A DNA stretch of 64,000 bases from Merdimmobilis hominis (GCF_900104615.1 NZ_LT629939.1:377238-441237), one strand, 5' to 3'. Positions 41,101 through 50,552 are shown, counted from the stretch's first letter. Notes: generated from the sequence alone by a model not told the origin. Translations and numbers: made by a program.

Positions 41101-43146
41101 ATGGCCTTAACCCCCGATACCAGCGTCCAATACCTCAAGGGCGTTGGGGAGCGCCGGGCCGCGCTCTATCAAAAACTGAATATCCGCACGGTGGAAGATC
41201 TTTTGTATCACTTCCCCCGGAGCTATCTGGATTTAACCACCCCCTATCCCATCGATCAAGCGCCCCTCAACCAGGCGGCTGCTGTCCGCGGGATGGTGGT
41301 GAAGAAATCCCGGGAGCAGCATATCCGCAAAGGGCTCTCGGTGTTTAAAGTGCTGATTTCCGACGACACCGGTCTGATGAATCTTACCTTTTTCAACGCA
41401 AAATTCACAGTGGAAGCCCTCCAACTGGAGGAGGAATATCTGTTTTACGGCAAGGTGGGGGGGAATTTTCTCAAGAAGGAGATGTCCGCCCCCATGGTCA
41501 TCCGCCTGGAGGAAGGAGGCAGGCTTATACCTGTTTACCCGCTGACCGCCGGCCTTTCCTCACGGATGATCGGGGCCAACGTGGCCCAAGCCCTTGCGCA
41601 GTTAGGGGAGCATTTCCCCGACCCTATCCCCGGGGAGATCCGCCGGCGCCACGGCCTTTCTGCCATCGGGTACGCCATGGAAAACATCCATCGGCCGCCT
41701 GATCCCTTCTGTGCGGAAGTTGCCAAGAGGCGGCTAATCTTTGAAGAATTGTTTTTCCTCTCCCTCGCCCTTGGCTCCTCCCGGGAGGACAAGATCCGCT
41801 ATGCCGTCCCAAAGATGAAACCAATTTCCCTGGAACCCTTTTACGAATCCCTGCCCTTCACCCCCACCGAAGCCCAAAAACGGGCCATCGGGGACGCCAT
41901 CCAGGATATGTGCTCCGGCACCCCGATGAACCGCCTCGTCCAAGGGGATGTGGGTTCCGGCAAGACACTGGTGGGTGCAGCAGCCGCTTATTTCGCCGTG
42001 CTGAACGGCGGGCAAGCTGCTATGATGGCCCCCACTGAAATTCTGGCAGAACAGCATTTCCGAACCCTCAACGCTATTCTCTCCCCCTTGGGGCTGAATA
42101 TACAGCTGCTCACCGGCTCGATGACCGCCAAGGCCAAGCGCCTGGTCAAGGCGGGCTTACAGGACGGCTCCATCCACCTCTGCGTGGGGACCCATGCCCT
42201 CCTTTCCGACGGGGTGGAGTTTTGCAACCTGGCTCTGGTCATCACCGACGAGCAGCACCGGTTCGGGGTGGCCCAGCGGATCGCCCTATCGGAAAAAGGG
42301 CAACATGCCCACACCCTGGTCATGTCGGCCACCCCCATTCCCCGCACCCTGGCGCTGATGATCTACGGCGACCTGGATCTATCGGTCATCGACCAGCTGC
42401 CCGCAGGGCGCAAACCCATCAAGACCTATAAAATCGACAGTGAAAAACGCCAGCGGGCCTTCGGCTTTATCCGCTCCCATCTGGACCAGGGATACCAGGC
42501 GTATATCGTCTGCCCCCTCATCGAGACCGGGGAGGTGGACCTGGGCCTGAAGCCTGCTGCCGAATACGCAAAGGAACTGGCTGACGGGCCCTTTTCCGGA
42601 TACCGGGTAGGGCTTCTCCACGGGAAGATGAAGGCCGCTGACAAAGAAAAGACCATGCGGGCCTTCCAATCTGGGGAGATCCAGCTCCTGGTGTCCACCA
42701 CCGTCGTCGAGGTGGGGGTGGATGTGCCAAATGCGGTGATCATGATGATCGAAAACGCCGAGCGGTTCGGCCTGAGCCAGCTCCACCAGCTGCGGGGACG
42801 GGTGGGCCGGGGGCCGGTGCAGTCCCACTGTATCCTCCTTTCCGATGCGAAAAATCCAGAGACCGTAGAGCGGCTGCGGGTGCTCTGTTCCACCGGGGAT
42901 GGGTTCCGCATCGCCGAGGAGGATCTGCGGCTGCGGGGCCCCGGCGATTTCTTTGGGTACCGCCAGCACGGCCTACCAGAATTAAAAATTGCCGACATGG
43001 CCTCGGATGTGTCCCTTCTCAAAACGGCCCAGGAAGAAGCCAAAGCAATTCTCGCCGCCGACCCCAAGCTGACCCTGCCCCAGCACCAGGCCATGAAGGA
43101 GCGGGTCACCCGGATTCTGCTCTCCGCTGGGGAGCGGCCCAACTAA
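41101..43146 (+). CDS. recG: ATP-dependent DNA helicase RecG
   Basis: Branch-migration helicase of 681 residues that reverses stalled forks and processes Holliday junctions. N-terminal wedge/OB domain (about 50-200, starting YLKGVGERRAALYQKLNI). Helicase motif I GDVGSGKT near 283-290; motif II as DEQH near 383-386, the variant normal for RecG; motif III MSATPIPRT near 408; motifs V-VI VVEVGVDVPNA and LHQLRGRVGRGPVQS near 530-575; C-terminal LRLRGPGDFFGYRQHG. ATG 41101 follows AAGGAGGGAGTCCC; the frame is open upstream but the family starts here. Monocistronic, ended by a strong terminator. Confidence 0.97.
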   Translation: MALTPDTSVQYLKGVGERRAALYQKLNIRTVEDLLYHFPRSYLDLTTPYPIDQAPLNQAAAVRGMVVKKSREQHIRKGLSVFKVLISDDTGLMNLTFFNAKFTVEALQLEEEYLFYGKVGGNFLKKEMSAPMVIRLEEGGRLIPVYPLTAGLSSRMIGANVAQALAQLGEHFPDPIPGEIRRRHGLSAIGYAMENIHRPPDPFCAEVAKRRLIFEELFFLSLALGSSREDKIRYAVPKMKPISLEPFYESLPFTPTEAQKRAIGDAIQDMCSGTPMNRLVQGDVGSGKTLVGAAAAYFAVLNGGQAAMMAPTEILAEQHFRTLNAILSPLGLNIQLLTGSMTAKAKRLVKAGLQDGSIHLCVGTHALLSDGVEFCNLALVITDEQHRFGVAQRIALSEKGQHAHTLVMSATPIPRTLALMIYGDLDLSVIDQLPAGRKPIKTYKIDSEKRQRAFGFIRSHLDQGYQAYIVCPLIETGEVDLGLKPAAEYAKELADGPFSGYRVGLLHGKMKAADKEKTMRAFQSGEIQLLVSTTVVEVGVDVPNAVIMMIENAERFGLSQLHQLRGRVGRGPVQSHCILLSDAKNPETVERLRVLCSTGDGFRIAEEDLRLRGPGDFFGYRQHGLPELKIADMASDVSLLKTAQEEAKAILAADPKLTLPQHQAMKERVTRILLSAGERPN

Positions 43147-43182
43147 GCGGGCCCGGAAATGCCTTTTCTTAGGAGAGACAAA

Positions 43183-43216
43183 AAAGCCCCCCCAGAGGAT
43201 GGCTCTGGGGGGGCTA
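43183..43216. terminator. bidirectional terminator recG/pyrE
   Basis: AGCCCCCCCAGAG pairs with CTCTGGGGGGGCT, loop GATGG; T/A-rich on both sides. Confidence 0.85.
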
Positions 43217-43224
43217 AATTTCTA

Positions 43225-43893
43225 TTATTTATCCAGCACGCAATACTCTGCCATGTAGGCTTCCATGGCCTTTACAACGTCCTTGTACTCCTCTTTGGTC
43301 ATCAGGTACTCGTGGATGTCCTCCACCGAGATGATGGAGTGGACGGTGATGCCGAACTCCTCCTTCACCTGCTGCACCGCGGTTTTGGTGGTGTCCTTGC
43401 CGATCTCGCAGCGGTTGACCGAGATAAACATATCGCTGACCGAGACATCGGCGCAGGCTTTGAGCAGAGGCATGGTCTCCCGAACCGCAGTTCCGGCGGT
43501 GATGACATCCTCCACGATGATGATGTTGTCCCCATCCTTGGGCTTGTAGCCGATCAGGCCGCCGCCCTCACCGTGGTCTTTGATCTCTTTGCGGTTGAAG
43601 AAATAGGGCTTGTCCACACCGTAGTTGCGGTACAGAGCGCCGGCTGCAGCAGTGGCCAGCGGGATTCCTTTGTATGCGGGGCCGAACATGGCGTCGAAGT
43701 TCCCACCGCAGGTCTCATGGATGCAGGTGGCATAAAAGTCGCCCAGCTTGGAGATCTGCTCGCCGGTCTTGTAGTTGCCGGTGTTGACAAAATAAGGGGT
43801 TTTTCTGCCGCTCTTGGTGATGAACTCGCCAAACCGCAGCACATCCGCACTCATCATAAACTCAATAAATTCCTTTTTTGCCGGTGTCAACAT
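43225..43893 (-). CDS. pyrE: orotate phosphoribosyltransferase
   Basis: Pyrimidine-synthesis enzyme of 222 residues joining orotate and PRPP to give OMP. Seen: FGEFITKSGRKTPYFVN at the N-terminus, FGPAYKGIPLA near 66-76, YFFNRKEIKDHGEGG with the catalytic-loop Lys and His near 93-107, and the PRPP signature IIIVEDVITAGTA near 118-130. I chose ATG 43893 since the product then begins MLTPAKKEFIEFM as in the family; the longer frame has no support. The ribosome site AAGGGATGG lies rather far upstream. No other pyr genes are in the window. Confidence 0.95.
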   Translation of the reverse strand: MLTPAKKEFIEFMMSADVLRFGEFITKSGRKTPYFVNTGNYKTGEQISKLGDFYATCIHETCGGNFDAMFGPAYKGIPLATAAAGALYRNYGVDKPYFFNRKEIKDHGEGGGLIGYKPKDGDNIIIVEDVITAGTAVRETMPLLKACADVSVSDMFISVNRCEIGKDTTKTAVQQVKEEFGITVHSIISVEDIHEYLMTKEEYKDVVKAMEAYMAEYCVLDK

Positions 43894-44107
43894 AAAAGAA
43901 TCCCATCCCTTTTTCCTAGATTGGTTTGAAGCCGGAAGGAGGGCTTTTCTGCCCCTCTGTTCCAACCTGGCCGCAAATTTCCGATAGTATACCACATTTT
44001 TCTTCAAAAAGCAACTGCTCTTCCCTATTTTCCGCAGGTTTTTGAGGATTTCCGGTAGGTTGGGCAGGATACCCTTGCCTTTTTCCCTATAAATTTTGCC
44101 ATCCTGA

Positions 44108-44149
44108 CGCAAAAAGCCCCAAGGGGAAAGCTCCCCCCAGGGCTTTTTA
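44108..44149 (-). terminator. terminator of fakA
   Basis: Minus-strand AAAAAGCCC(TGGGGGGAG)...(CCCCTTG)GGGCTTTTT, with T-run. Confidence 0.8.
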
Positions 44150-44155
44150 TTTTCA

Positions 44156-45844
44156 TTATTCCACCGAGATAATGTAGTAATAAACCGGCTGGCCGCCGTT
44201 GACCAAAGCGATCTCAATCTCCTCCGGGAGCTTCGCCCGCAGGGCTTCCTCCACCTGGGCAGCCTGCTCCTCGGTGACTTCTTCGCCGTAAATCAGGGTG
44301 ACAAAGCAGTTTTCCTTGTCCCCATCCTTGCGGACCAAGTTCCGAGTCAGACGGACCACCGCTTTGGAAATGTCCTTCTCCACAAAGGAGACCTTTCCAT
44401 TCTCCAAGGCGAGGATTTCCCCTTCCTTGATCTTGTGGCCATCGTATTCGCTGTCCCGGGCGGCGAAGGTCACCTGGCCGGTGCCAACCTTCTCAAAGGC
44501 CTTGGTCATGCCCAGGAGGTTTTCGTTGACCCCGGTGCCAGCGTCAAACACCAGCATAGCGGATAATCCCTGCGGGATGGTCCGGGTGGGGAGCACCGCC
44601 ACGTTGCGGTCGGCCAATTTGGCCGCCTGTTCCGCTGCCATAATGATGTTTTTGTTGTTGGGCAGCACAAAGACGTTCTTGGCTGGGGTCGCCTGGATGG
44701 CCGAAAGGATGTCGTCGGTGGAGGGGTTCATGGTCTGGCCCCCGCTGACAACGTTCTCGGCGCCCAAATCCAGGAAGAGCTGCCGGAGGCCCTCTCCTGC
44801 GGCCACAGCCACAAAGCCGTACTCCTGGCTGGGGTCCACCGGCTGGTAGGCAAAGGTGTTCTCCTGTGAAGCTTGGGGGGTGACCGCCGCCCGCTGGTTG
44901 GCGTGCTGCTCCCGCATGTTCTCAATCTTCATATTGGTGAGCATGCCGTATTCCAGTGCCTTCTGCAAGGCGTTGCCCGGATTGTCGGTGTGGACATGGC
45001 ACTTGATGATGTCCTCGTCGTCCACCACCACCACGCTGTCGCCGATGGATTCCAAATAACTGCGCAGGGGCTGGGGGTCGGCCTCTTTGTCCGCCCGCAG
45101 CACGATGAACTCGGTACAGTAAGTGAAGGTGATCTCCCCTTCATATTCCCCGGCGGCGTTGCGCTCGTTGGGCATCTCAAACTCCGCCACCGATTTTTTC
45201 ACAGTCTCCTCACCCAAGGGGATGATCTCCCCGCCGTGGAACACCTGGCCCATCCCTTCAAAAATGACGATGAGGCCCCGGCCGCCGGCATCTACCACCC
45301 CGGCTTTTTTCAGCACCGGGAGCTGCTCGGGGGTGTTCTCCAGGGCGATGCGACCCGCAGAGAGGATTTCATCCCAAATTTCCGGGACGGTGGTCTCGTC
45401 GGTGACCACTTCTGCGGCGTGTTCTGCCGCCAGCCGGGCCACGGTGAGGATGGTGCCTTCGGTGGGTTTCATCACCGCTTTGTAGGCGGCCTCCACCCCC
45501 AGGGAAAGGGCCTCTACCAAATCCTTGGCGCCGGCGGTCTCTTTGCCGGCCAGGCCCTTAGAAAAGCCCCGGAACAACAGCGACAGGATGACGCCGGAGT
45601 TCCCCCGGGCACCCCGCAGCAAAGCGGAAGCAGCGGTCTGGGCCACCTCCCCCACCGGGGTGTTGTCGGCCAGGCGGGCGACCTCCCGCTTGGCGGCGCC
45701 GATGGTCATGGACATGTTGGTGCCGGTGTCTCCATCCGGCACTGGGAAGACGTTCAGCGCGTCTACCGACTGTTTCAAATTGGCGATATTATTGGCCCCG
45801 GAGACAAAGGCATCCCGAAGCATCAAACCATGTATCACGTTCAA
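44156..45844 (-). CDS. fakA: DAK2-domain fatty acid kinase FakA (YloV family)
   Basis: 562 residues. The N-terminal DhaL-like kinase domain (about 1-200) shows NVFPVPDGDTGTNMSMT with the Mg-binding Asp residues near 33-40, and GARGNSGVILSLLFRG near 96-111. The C-terminal FakA/DegV-like region (about 290-562) has IIKCHVHTDNPGNAL and VLPNNKNIIMAAEQAA. In Staphylococcus FakA phosphorylates fatty acids bound to a FakB (DegV) partner for phospholipid synthesis; no FakB gene is seen in this window. ATG 45844 is preceded by AAGGGAGAGTTG. It lies 57 bp downstream of the Asp23-like gene, the arrangement of yloU-yloV in Bacillus. Confidence 0.93.
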   Translation of the reverse strand: MNVIHGLMLRDAFVSGANNIANLKQSVDALNVFPVPDGDTGTNMSMTIGAAKREVARLADNTPVGEVAQTAASALLRGARGNSGVILSLLFRGFSKGLAGKETAGAKDLVEALSLGVEAAYKAVMKPTEGTILTVARLAAEHAAEVVTDETTVPEIWDEILSAGRIALENTPEQLPVLKKAGVVDAGGRGLIVIFEGMGQVFHGGEIIPLGEETVKKSVAEFEMPNERNAAGEYEGEITFTYCTEFIVLRADKEADPQPLRSYLESIGDSVVVVDDEDIIKCHVHTDNPGNALQKALEYGMLTNMKIENMREQHANQRAAVTPQASQENTFAYQPVDPSQEYGFVAVAAGEGLRQLFLDLGAENVVSGGQTMNPSTDDILSAIQATPAKNVFVLPNNKNIIMAAEQAAKLADRNVAVLPTRTIPQGLSAMLVFDAGTGVNENLLGMTKAFEKVGTGQVTFAARDSEYDGHKIKEGEILALENGKVSFVEKDISKAVVRLTRNLVRKDGDKENCFVTLIYGEEVTEEQAAQVEEALRAKLPEEIEIALVNGGQPVYYYIISVE

Positions 45845-45901
45845 TCAACTCTCCCTTATCTGGCTGCCCCCAACAAAATCTGGGCGCATTCCACTAGAAT
45901 A

Positions 45902-46255
45902 CTACTCAGATTTCATTCCGTCAACAAATACATCCACTTTTTCCACCTCAAGGCCGGTGGCCTCCTCTACGGTGTAGCGGACTTTGTTCACGATGCTTTT
46001 GACAATGGCGGCAATGTTGACGCCATAGGTCACTACAATGTGAAGCTCAATGGACAGGCGGCCTCCGATGGTTTTCACCTTGACCCCTTTATCGGCCACA
46101 TCCTGGCGGTTGAGGGCGGAACGGATCCCCTGGGTGGGGTCGCTGAACACCATGCCGGAAACACCGAAGCACTCGGATGCGGCATGGCCCACCAGATTGG
46201 CAAAATACTCCTGGGAGATTTCAATGGTTCCCAGGTGGTTTTCCAGTTTTATCAT
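45902..46255 (-). CDS. Asp23/Gls24-family envelope stress protein (YloU-like)
   Basis: Small cytoplasmic protein of 117 residues of the Asp23 family, which coats or scaffolds near the membrane and is linked to envelope stress. Seen: GTIEISQEYFANLVGHAASECFGVSGM, GVKVKTIGGRLSIELHIVVTYGVNI, and VDGMKSE at the end. ATG 46255 follows AAGGAGGGGCTATTT; the frame extends upstream without a better site. First gene of the two-gene yloU-fakA unit. In many Firmicutes rpmB is adjacent, but it is absent here. Confidence 0.93.
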   Translation of the reverse strand: MIKLENHLGTIEISQEYFANLVGHAASECFGVSGMVFSDPTQGIRSALNRQDVADKGVKVKTIGGRLSIELHIVVTYGVNIAAIVKSIVNKVRYTVEEATGLEVEKVDVFVDGMKSE

Positions 46256-46333
46256 AAATAGCCCCTCCTTATTTGAAATAGAGCAACAAATTTGCGCAGA
46301 AGCAAGGGCGCCAAAGCTACCCATACAGTATAG

Positions 46334-46362
46334 ATTTTACCAGGTTTCCATGAAATTAACAA
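46334..46362 (-). promoter_or_regulatory. promoter of asp23-fakA
   Basis: TTGTTA (46357-46362), 17-bp spacer, TAAAAT (46334-46339), minus strand. The remaining 46363-46557 contains no gene or known RNA that I can recognise. Confidence 0.65.
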
Positions 46363-46557
46363 TATATTTTCGCGATTGCATCGGAAAATCACAAATTTCC
46401 CAGCACTTTTTCCCATCAGCAAGGCGGCCTTGTCAATCCCGCGGGGCTGAGCGCTGCACCTTCGCCTGGTTTCCAAAGGGCATCCCCCGCCTCTCTGCCC
46501 GAAGCCGACCTTGGGGAAGCTGTGCCGGTGGGAGCCAAAGGCGCTCACAAGGGCCTT

Positions 46558-48111
46558 CTACCTTTGCTCCTGGCTGGCGGAAACCTCTTCTCCCCTGGGC
46601 TGGATGCGGTAAAAAACATCCTGCTCGGTGGCGGTGACCTCTGCGGGGAAATCCCGGGAGAAGGCAACCATGCCGCTGCGGTAAGCCAAGGGCACAAAGG
46701 GGAGCTCCTCTTCAAAAGCCTCCACCAGCCCCTGGGTGGAACCGGTCCCGGTGCGGAACCCCTGGTAAGCGGCCAGCAGCTCCGGGCTGATATCCATGCT
46801 GGCGGAGAAACCGCTGCCACTGAAAAAAGGAGTGAGGTCAAAATTGTCCTCCAGCTTCACTTCCCCCACATAGAGGTCGTATTCCCCCCGTAGAATCCGC
46901 AGGCGGTAACTCTCATAATCCAGCGTTTCCACCTTCACGTCGATACCTGCCGAGCTCAGGTATTCCTTCATCCGCTGGGCGATGGTAATCCGGGCAGCAT
47001 TCTCCTCGTTTACCACCAAATTCAAGGTGATGCGGCGGCCGTTACTCATCCGGTAGCCTTCCCCATCCCGGTCCAGATACCCCAGTTCGTCCAGGAGGGC
47101 GGCCGCAGCGGCGGTGTCCCGGCGGTTCTCCAACGAGAGATCGGAAAGCTCATGGAACGCGGGGTTGAGCACCGTCTTAGCCTCCTGGGCGTGGCCAGAA
47201 TAAGCCCGCTGGAGCAGGTCGGAGTAGTCGATGGCCGCCCCGATGGCCCGGCGGAACCGGGCGTCCTGGAAAAAGGTGCGGTTGGCGTTCATCCCCAGGT
47301 AGACCAGGTTGTTCATCGCCACTGGCACATTGGCAGAGCCGATGCTGTATTCCTCGGTAGAAGAGAGGTGCAAAAACAGGTAGTCAATCAGCCCAACGTC
47401 TACACTATAGGCCAGGGCGGAGTCGTCAGTGATGGAGACCAGGTGGATTTCGTTTACCAACGGGCTGCCGGAAAAGTGGCTTTCGTTGGCGGTGAGGGTA
47501 TACTCCCCCTCCTCCTGCCGGAGCCGGTACCGGCCAGTTCCCTCCACCCCTTTGGCCACCCCGGAGCCGGTGAGCAGCGAGCCGCTTTTTACAATGGGGA
47601 AGGTCAAAAGGTTCTCCGCCAGGCGGTCAGCAGAAGCCAGCTGAAACACCACGGTGCCGTCTTCTGCGGCGGCACAGGAGGTGAATGGGGAAAGCTGGCT
47701 TTGGTACAGGCTGCTGGCCCGCGCCTGCTCAAAGGAGTAGACCACATCGGCGGCAGTGAGGCTGGAGCCGTCGCTGAACCGGGCATCGCCCCGCAGGGAC
47801 ACCGTCAAAGCGGAGCCGTTGTTCTGCACCGATTGGGCCAGGTAGGGCTGGGCTTCATATTCCGGGGTCAGCTTGATTAGAGGGTCAAACAGCAGGCTGG
47901 AGGCCAGCCGGTTGGCCTGGGAAAAGGCCAAGTAAGGGTTTAAACTGTCGTTTTTGTTGAAGGCGATGCGGATGGAGAATGCCTCCCCCGCCTCCTGCCG
48001 GGAGTCTGCCTCCCCTTGGGGATTCTGTCCTCTGTCTTCCCCTGGGGCGGCGGAGGCGCATCCCGCTAGGAGAAGCAGGGCCAGCAAGGCGGCAATACAA
48101 CGCTTTTTCAT
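46558..48111 (-). CDS. peptide/nickel-type ABC substrate-binding lipoprotein (SBP family 5)
   Basis: 517 residues with a lipoprotein signal (MKKRCIAALLALLLLAGC, Cys18). The SBP_bac_5 domain is shown by SLNPYLAFSQANRLASSLLFDPLIKLTPEYE, LRGDARFSDGSSLTAADVVYSFEQA near 105-130, ARFRRAIGAAIDYSDLLQ near 295-312, and a C-terminal DVKVETLDYESYRLRILRGEYDLYVGE. These proteins capture oligopeptides, dipeptides or nickel outside the membrane. ATG 48111 follows GGAGGGAAATCGCCCC. No permease or ATPase genes are adjacent, so it is an orphan binding protein, or its transporter lies elsewhere. Confidence 0.88.
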   Translation of the reverse strand: MKKRCIAALLALLLLAGCASAAPGEDRGQNPQGEADSRQEAGEAFSIRIAFNKNDSLNPYLAFSQANRLASSLLFDPLIKLTPEYEAQPYLAQSVQNNGSALTVSLRGDARFSDGSSLTAADVVYSFEQARASSLYQSQLSPFTSCAAAEDGTVVFQLASADRLAENLLTFPIVKSGSLLTGSGVAKGVEGTGRYRLRQEEGEYTLTANESHFSGSPLVNEIHLVSITDDSALAYSVDVGLIDYLFLHLSSTEEYSIGSANVPVAMNNLVYLGMNANRTFFQDARFRRAIGAAIDYSDLLQRAYSGHAQEAKTVLNPAFHELSDLSLENRRDTAAAAALLDELGYLDRDGEGYRMSNGRRITLNLVVNEENAARITIAQRMKEYLSSAGIDVKVETLDYESYRLRILRGEYDLYVGEVKLEDNFDLTPFFSGSGFSASMDISPELLAAYQGFRTGTGSTQGLVEAFEEELPFVPLAYRSGMVAFSRDFPAEVTATEQDVFYRIQPRGEEVSASQEQR

Positions 48112-48137
48112 GGGGCGATTTCCCTCCTTCCATCGAT

Positions 48138-48169
48138 GAAAACAGGCGGAGCCAGCCAAAGCTCCGCCT
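48138..48169 (-). terminator. terminator of spoVS
   Basis: Minus-strand stem AGGCGGAG/CTCCGCCT across a 10-base loop followed by GTTTTC. Confidence 0.65.
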
Positions 48170-48194
48170 GCGTGTTTTTCTTACCGGGCGCCCT

Positions 48195-48455
48195 TTACCG
48201 GGGCTCGACAATCAATTTGATCGCAGTCCTTTCCTCCGAATCAATCAGCACATTGGCGAAGGCAGGGACGCACACCAAGTCAATCCCCGACGGCGCCAAA
48301 TAGCCCCGGGCAATGGCGACCGCCTTGACCGCCTGGTTGGATGCCCCTGCACCCACGGCCTGTACCTCCACCGAACCTTTTTCCCGGATCACTCCGGCAA
48401 TGGCGCCTGCTACGGAATTTGGAATGGATTTAGCTGAGACTTTTAGTATTTCCAT
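48195..48455 (-). CDS. spoVS: stage V sporulation protein S
   Basis: Small Alba-like protein of 86 residues, the standard SpoVS length. MEILKVSAKSIPNSVAGAIAG at the start, then VQAVGAGASNQAVKAVAIARGYLAPSGIDLVCVPAF, nearly invariant in Firmicutes. It affects spore development and coat assembly, and probably binds nucleic acid. ATG 48455 follows GCAGGAGGGGTATC. It is 101 bp downstream of a YmdB phosphoesterase gene on the same strand, the order seen in Bacillus. This is strong evidence for a spore-forming lineage. Confidence 0.97.
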   Translation of the reverse strand: MEILKVSAKSIPNSVAGAIAGVIREKGSVEVQAVGAGASNQAVKAVAIARGYLAPSGIDLVCVPAFANVLIDSEERTAIKLIVEPR

Positions 48456-48556
48456 GATACCCCTCCTGCCCAATTGTAGCGATACGATTTAGATGTTACC
48501 TTCATCATATAGCATTCCGTGGCAAATTACAAGGGGGAATTGATTGTTTTTGACAG

Positions 48557-49327
48557 TTATTTTATTTCATGTCGAATGATTTTGTTTGTTTTGCCCGTTT
48601 TTTCGTTGATCTCTAACACAACTCCATGAAGGATGCAATTCTCCCTCTCGTTTTCAAACCGCACCGGCAGATGGGTCCGCAGCCGCTTGATGGCCAGGTC
48701 GGGACGCACCCCCAGCACCGAGTGCTCGGCCCCGCACATCCCCAAATCGGTGATGTAGCCGGTGCCCTGGGGCAGGACCTTTTCGTCGGCAGTCTGCACA
48801 TGGGTGTGGGTGCCCACCACCGCGGTGACCCGGCCATCCAGGTAATAGGCCAGGGCCAGCTTTTCCGAGGTGGCCTCGGCGTGGAAATCCACCAGAATGT
48901 TGGGGGTTTTTACCTCCTTCAGGATGCGGTCGATGCAGTCGAAGGGGTTTTCCAGCGGCTCCATATACACCACCCCCTGCAGGTTGACCACGCAGAGCTG
49001 GTACCGCAGAAAGTCCAGGGTCAAATACCCTACCCCCGGCGCCTCCCGGTGGAAATTGGCCGGGCGGACCAGGTTTTTGCCCTCGTCAAAATACTCGTAG
49101 ATCTCCCGGCGGCGCAGGGCGTGGTTGCCGGTGGTGATCACGTCCACCCCGCTGTCAAAGAGGTGTTCAGCGCTGTGTGGCAGAATGCCGTTGCCCTCGG
49201 CAGAATTCTCCCCGTTGGCGACGACCAGGTCGATCTTCTGGGCCCGCTTAAAGGCTGGGAGCTTGGCCCGGACGGCATCGCATCCCCCCTGGCCCACCAC
49301 GTCGCCGATCATCAATACCCGTATCAT
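48557..49327 (-). CDS. ymdB: TIGR00282-family metallophosphoesterase (YmdB)
   Basis: 256 residues. Metal motif LMIGDVVGQGG near 5-15, VVANGENSAEGNGI near 34-47 with the NGEN metal ligands, TTGNHALRRREIYEYF near 66-81, VDFHAEATSEK near 146-156, and VVGTHTHVQTADE near 171-183. The family is a cyclic-nucleotide phosphodiesterase (2',3'-cAMP in Bacillus YmdB) that affects biofilm and motility gene expression and binds RNase Y. ATG 49327 follows AAGGAGCGGGTGTA. It lies upstream of spoVS on the same strand. Cytoplasmic. Confidence 0.95.
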   Translation of the reverse strand: MIRVLMIGDVVGQGGCDAVRAKLPAFKRAQKIDLVVANGENSAEGNGILPHSAEHLFDSGVDVITTGNHALRRREIYEYFDEGKNLVRPANFHREAPGVGYLTLDFLRYQLCVVNLQGVVYMEPLENPFDCIDRILKEVKTPNILVDFHAEATSEKLALAYYLDGRVTAVVGTHTHVQTADEKVLPQGTGYITDLGMCGAEHSVLGVRPDLAIKRLRTHLPVRFENERENCILHGVVLEINEKTGKTNKIIRHEIK

Positions 49328-49428
49328 TACACCCGCTCCTTTGCCTGTAAAATCCCTGGCCGCAGCCAGGGGCTACAGGGTTTATTATACTGTTCCCGCC
49401 CGGGGTTTGCAAAGATCCAGGCGGTTTT

Positions 49429-50331
49429 TTACAAAACGTTCATCATTGTTTGGGGATCCGCCCCCGCATGGGGTAAAATAGCCTGCATATCCTCCGGCAG
49501 AGGGGCAGAAAACTCCAGCCAGCCCCCGGTCACGGGATGAGGAAACCTCACCCATCCGCAGTGGAGGGCCTGCCGGGGGATGATCGCCAAATCGCCGCCA
49601 TACAGGTCATCCCCGGCCAGGGGGTGGCCGATGTGAGCCATGTGCACCCGGATCTGATGGGTGCGGCCGGTGGAGAGCCTCAGCCGGAGCAGGGAATACC
49701 CCTCCCCGCGGGAGAGGACTTCCCAGTCGGTTTTGGCATACTGCCCATCTGGGGAGACCATCCGCTTGGTGTAGACCTCGTTGATCCGCCGGATAGGGGC
49801 CTCCACCGTGCCCTGGTCCTCCTCCATCCGGCCGCAGACCACGGCGAAATACGCCTTCTCCGCCGCGCCGTTCAGTTGGGAGGCAGCATGCTGGTTCTTG
49901 GCCACCAACACAATGCCAGAGGTGTCCTTGTCCAGCCGGTTCACCGGCCGGAAGCTGATGGCGAGGCCCATCTGCTGGCAGTGCCAGGCAAAGGCGTTGC
50001 CCAAGCTGTCGGTCTGGTTGCGCCGGGATTGGTGGGAGGCCATCCCCGCCGGCTTATTGTAGACCAAAAGGTCCTCGTCCTCAAAGAGGATTGGCACCTC
50101 GATGGGGGTGGCCAGGTATTCCTTAGGGTGGTCGTCGATGGTGATGCACAGTTCATCCCCGGCGTGTACCCGGTCGATGACCCGCACATGGACCCCATTG
50201 CAGCGGATGCCGTAATCGGTTTTTTTCAAGTCCACCAGCAGGCGGTTGGAGATGCCCGCCACCCCCCGCAGGTAGGAACCCACCCGGCGGCCATCCTCCT
50301 GGGGCTCCACAATATATCGAATGGTTCTCAT
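49429..50331 (-). CDS. RluA-family pseudouridine synthase
   Basis: RNA-modifying enzyme of 300 residues that isomerises uridines in rRNA or tRNA. An N-terminal S4-like region (about 10-60) has RRVGSYLRGVAGISNRLLVDLKK; the catalytic domain begins IPILFEDEDLLVYNKPAGMASHQ and has the RluA signature PVNRLDKDTSGIVLVAKN near 130-147 with catalytic Asp135 or its neighbour. LSTGRTHQIRVHMAHIGHPLAGDDLYG follows near 218-244. ATG 50331 follows AAGAGGAGCAATCTGCC. Which uridine it modifies cannot be told. Monocistronic. Confidence 0.93.
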   Translation of the reverse strand: MRTIRYIVEPQEDGRRVGSYLRGVAGISNRLLVDLKKTDYGIRCNGVHVRVIDRVHAGDELCITIDDHPKEYLATPIEVPILFEDEDLLVYNKPAGMASHQSRRNQTDSLGNAFAWHCQQMGLAISFRPVNRLDKDTSGIVLVAKNQHAASQLNGAAEKAYFAVVCGRMEEDQGTVEAPIRRINEVYTKRMVSPDGQYAKTDWEVLSRGEGYSLLRLRLSTGRTHQIRVHMAHIGHPLAGDDLYGGDLAIIPRQALHCGWVRFPHPVTGGWLEFSAPLPEDMQAILPHAGADPQTMMNVL

Positions 50332-50519
50332 GGCAGATTGCTCCTCTTGCCCGGCGCGGCGGGCCTATTCTTCCATTGGATGGGTTTGAATCTAAGCTTT
50401 CCCTATTGTACCAAAAGCCGCATCAAAAGGAAAGAGGGAGGCTTTTACAACTCCCGCCGGGGAATTCTTCCCCTCTCCAGCAAATCTCCAGCTTCTGCAC
50501 CGCTGCAAGCTATAAACAG

Positions 50520-50552
50520 AAAAAGGGCCCCGGATCTGCTCCGGAGCCCTTG
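50520..50552 (-). terminator. terminator of gdhA
   Basis: Minus-strand AAGGGCTCCGGA/TCCGGGGCCCTT around GCAGA, followed by TTTC. Confidence 0.8.

Noticed and set aside
46252-46548. 98-codon minus-strand ORF overlapping the Asp23 start
   Set aside because: It covers the asp23 promoter and ribosome site, and the product resembles nothing.
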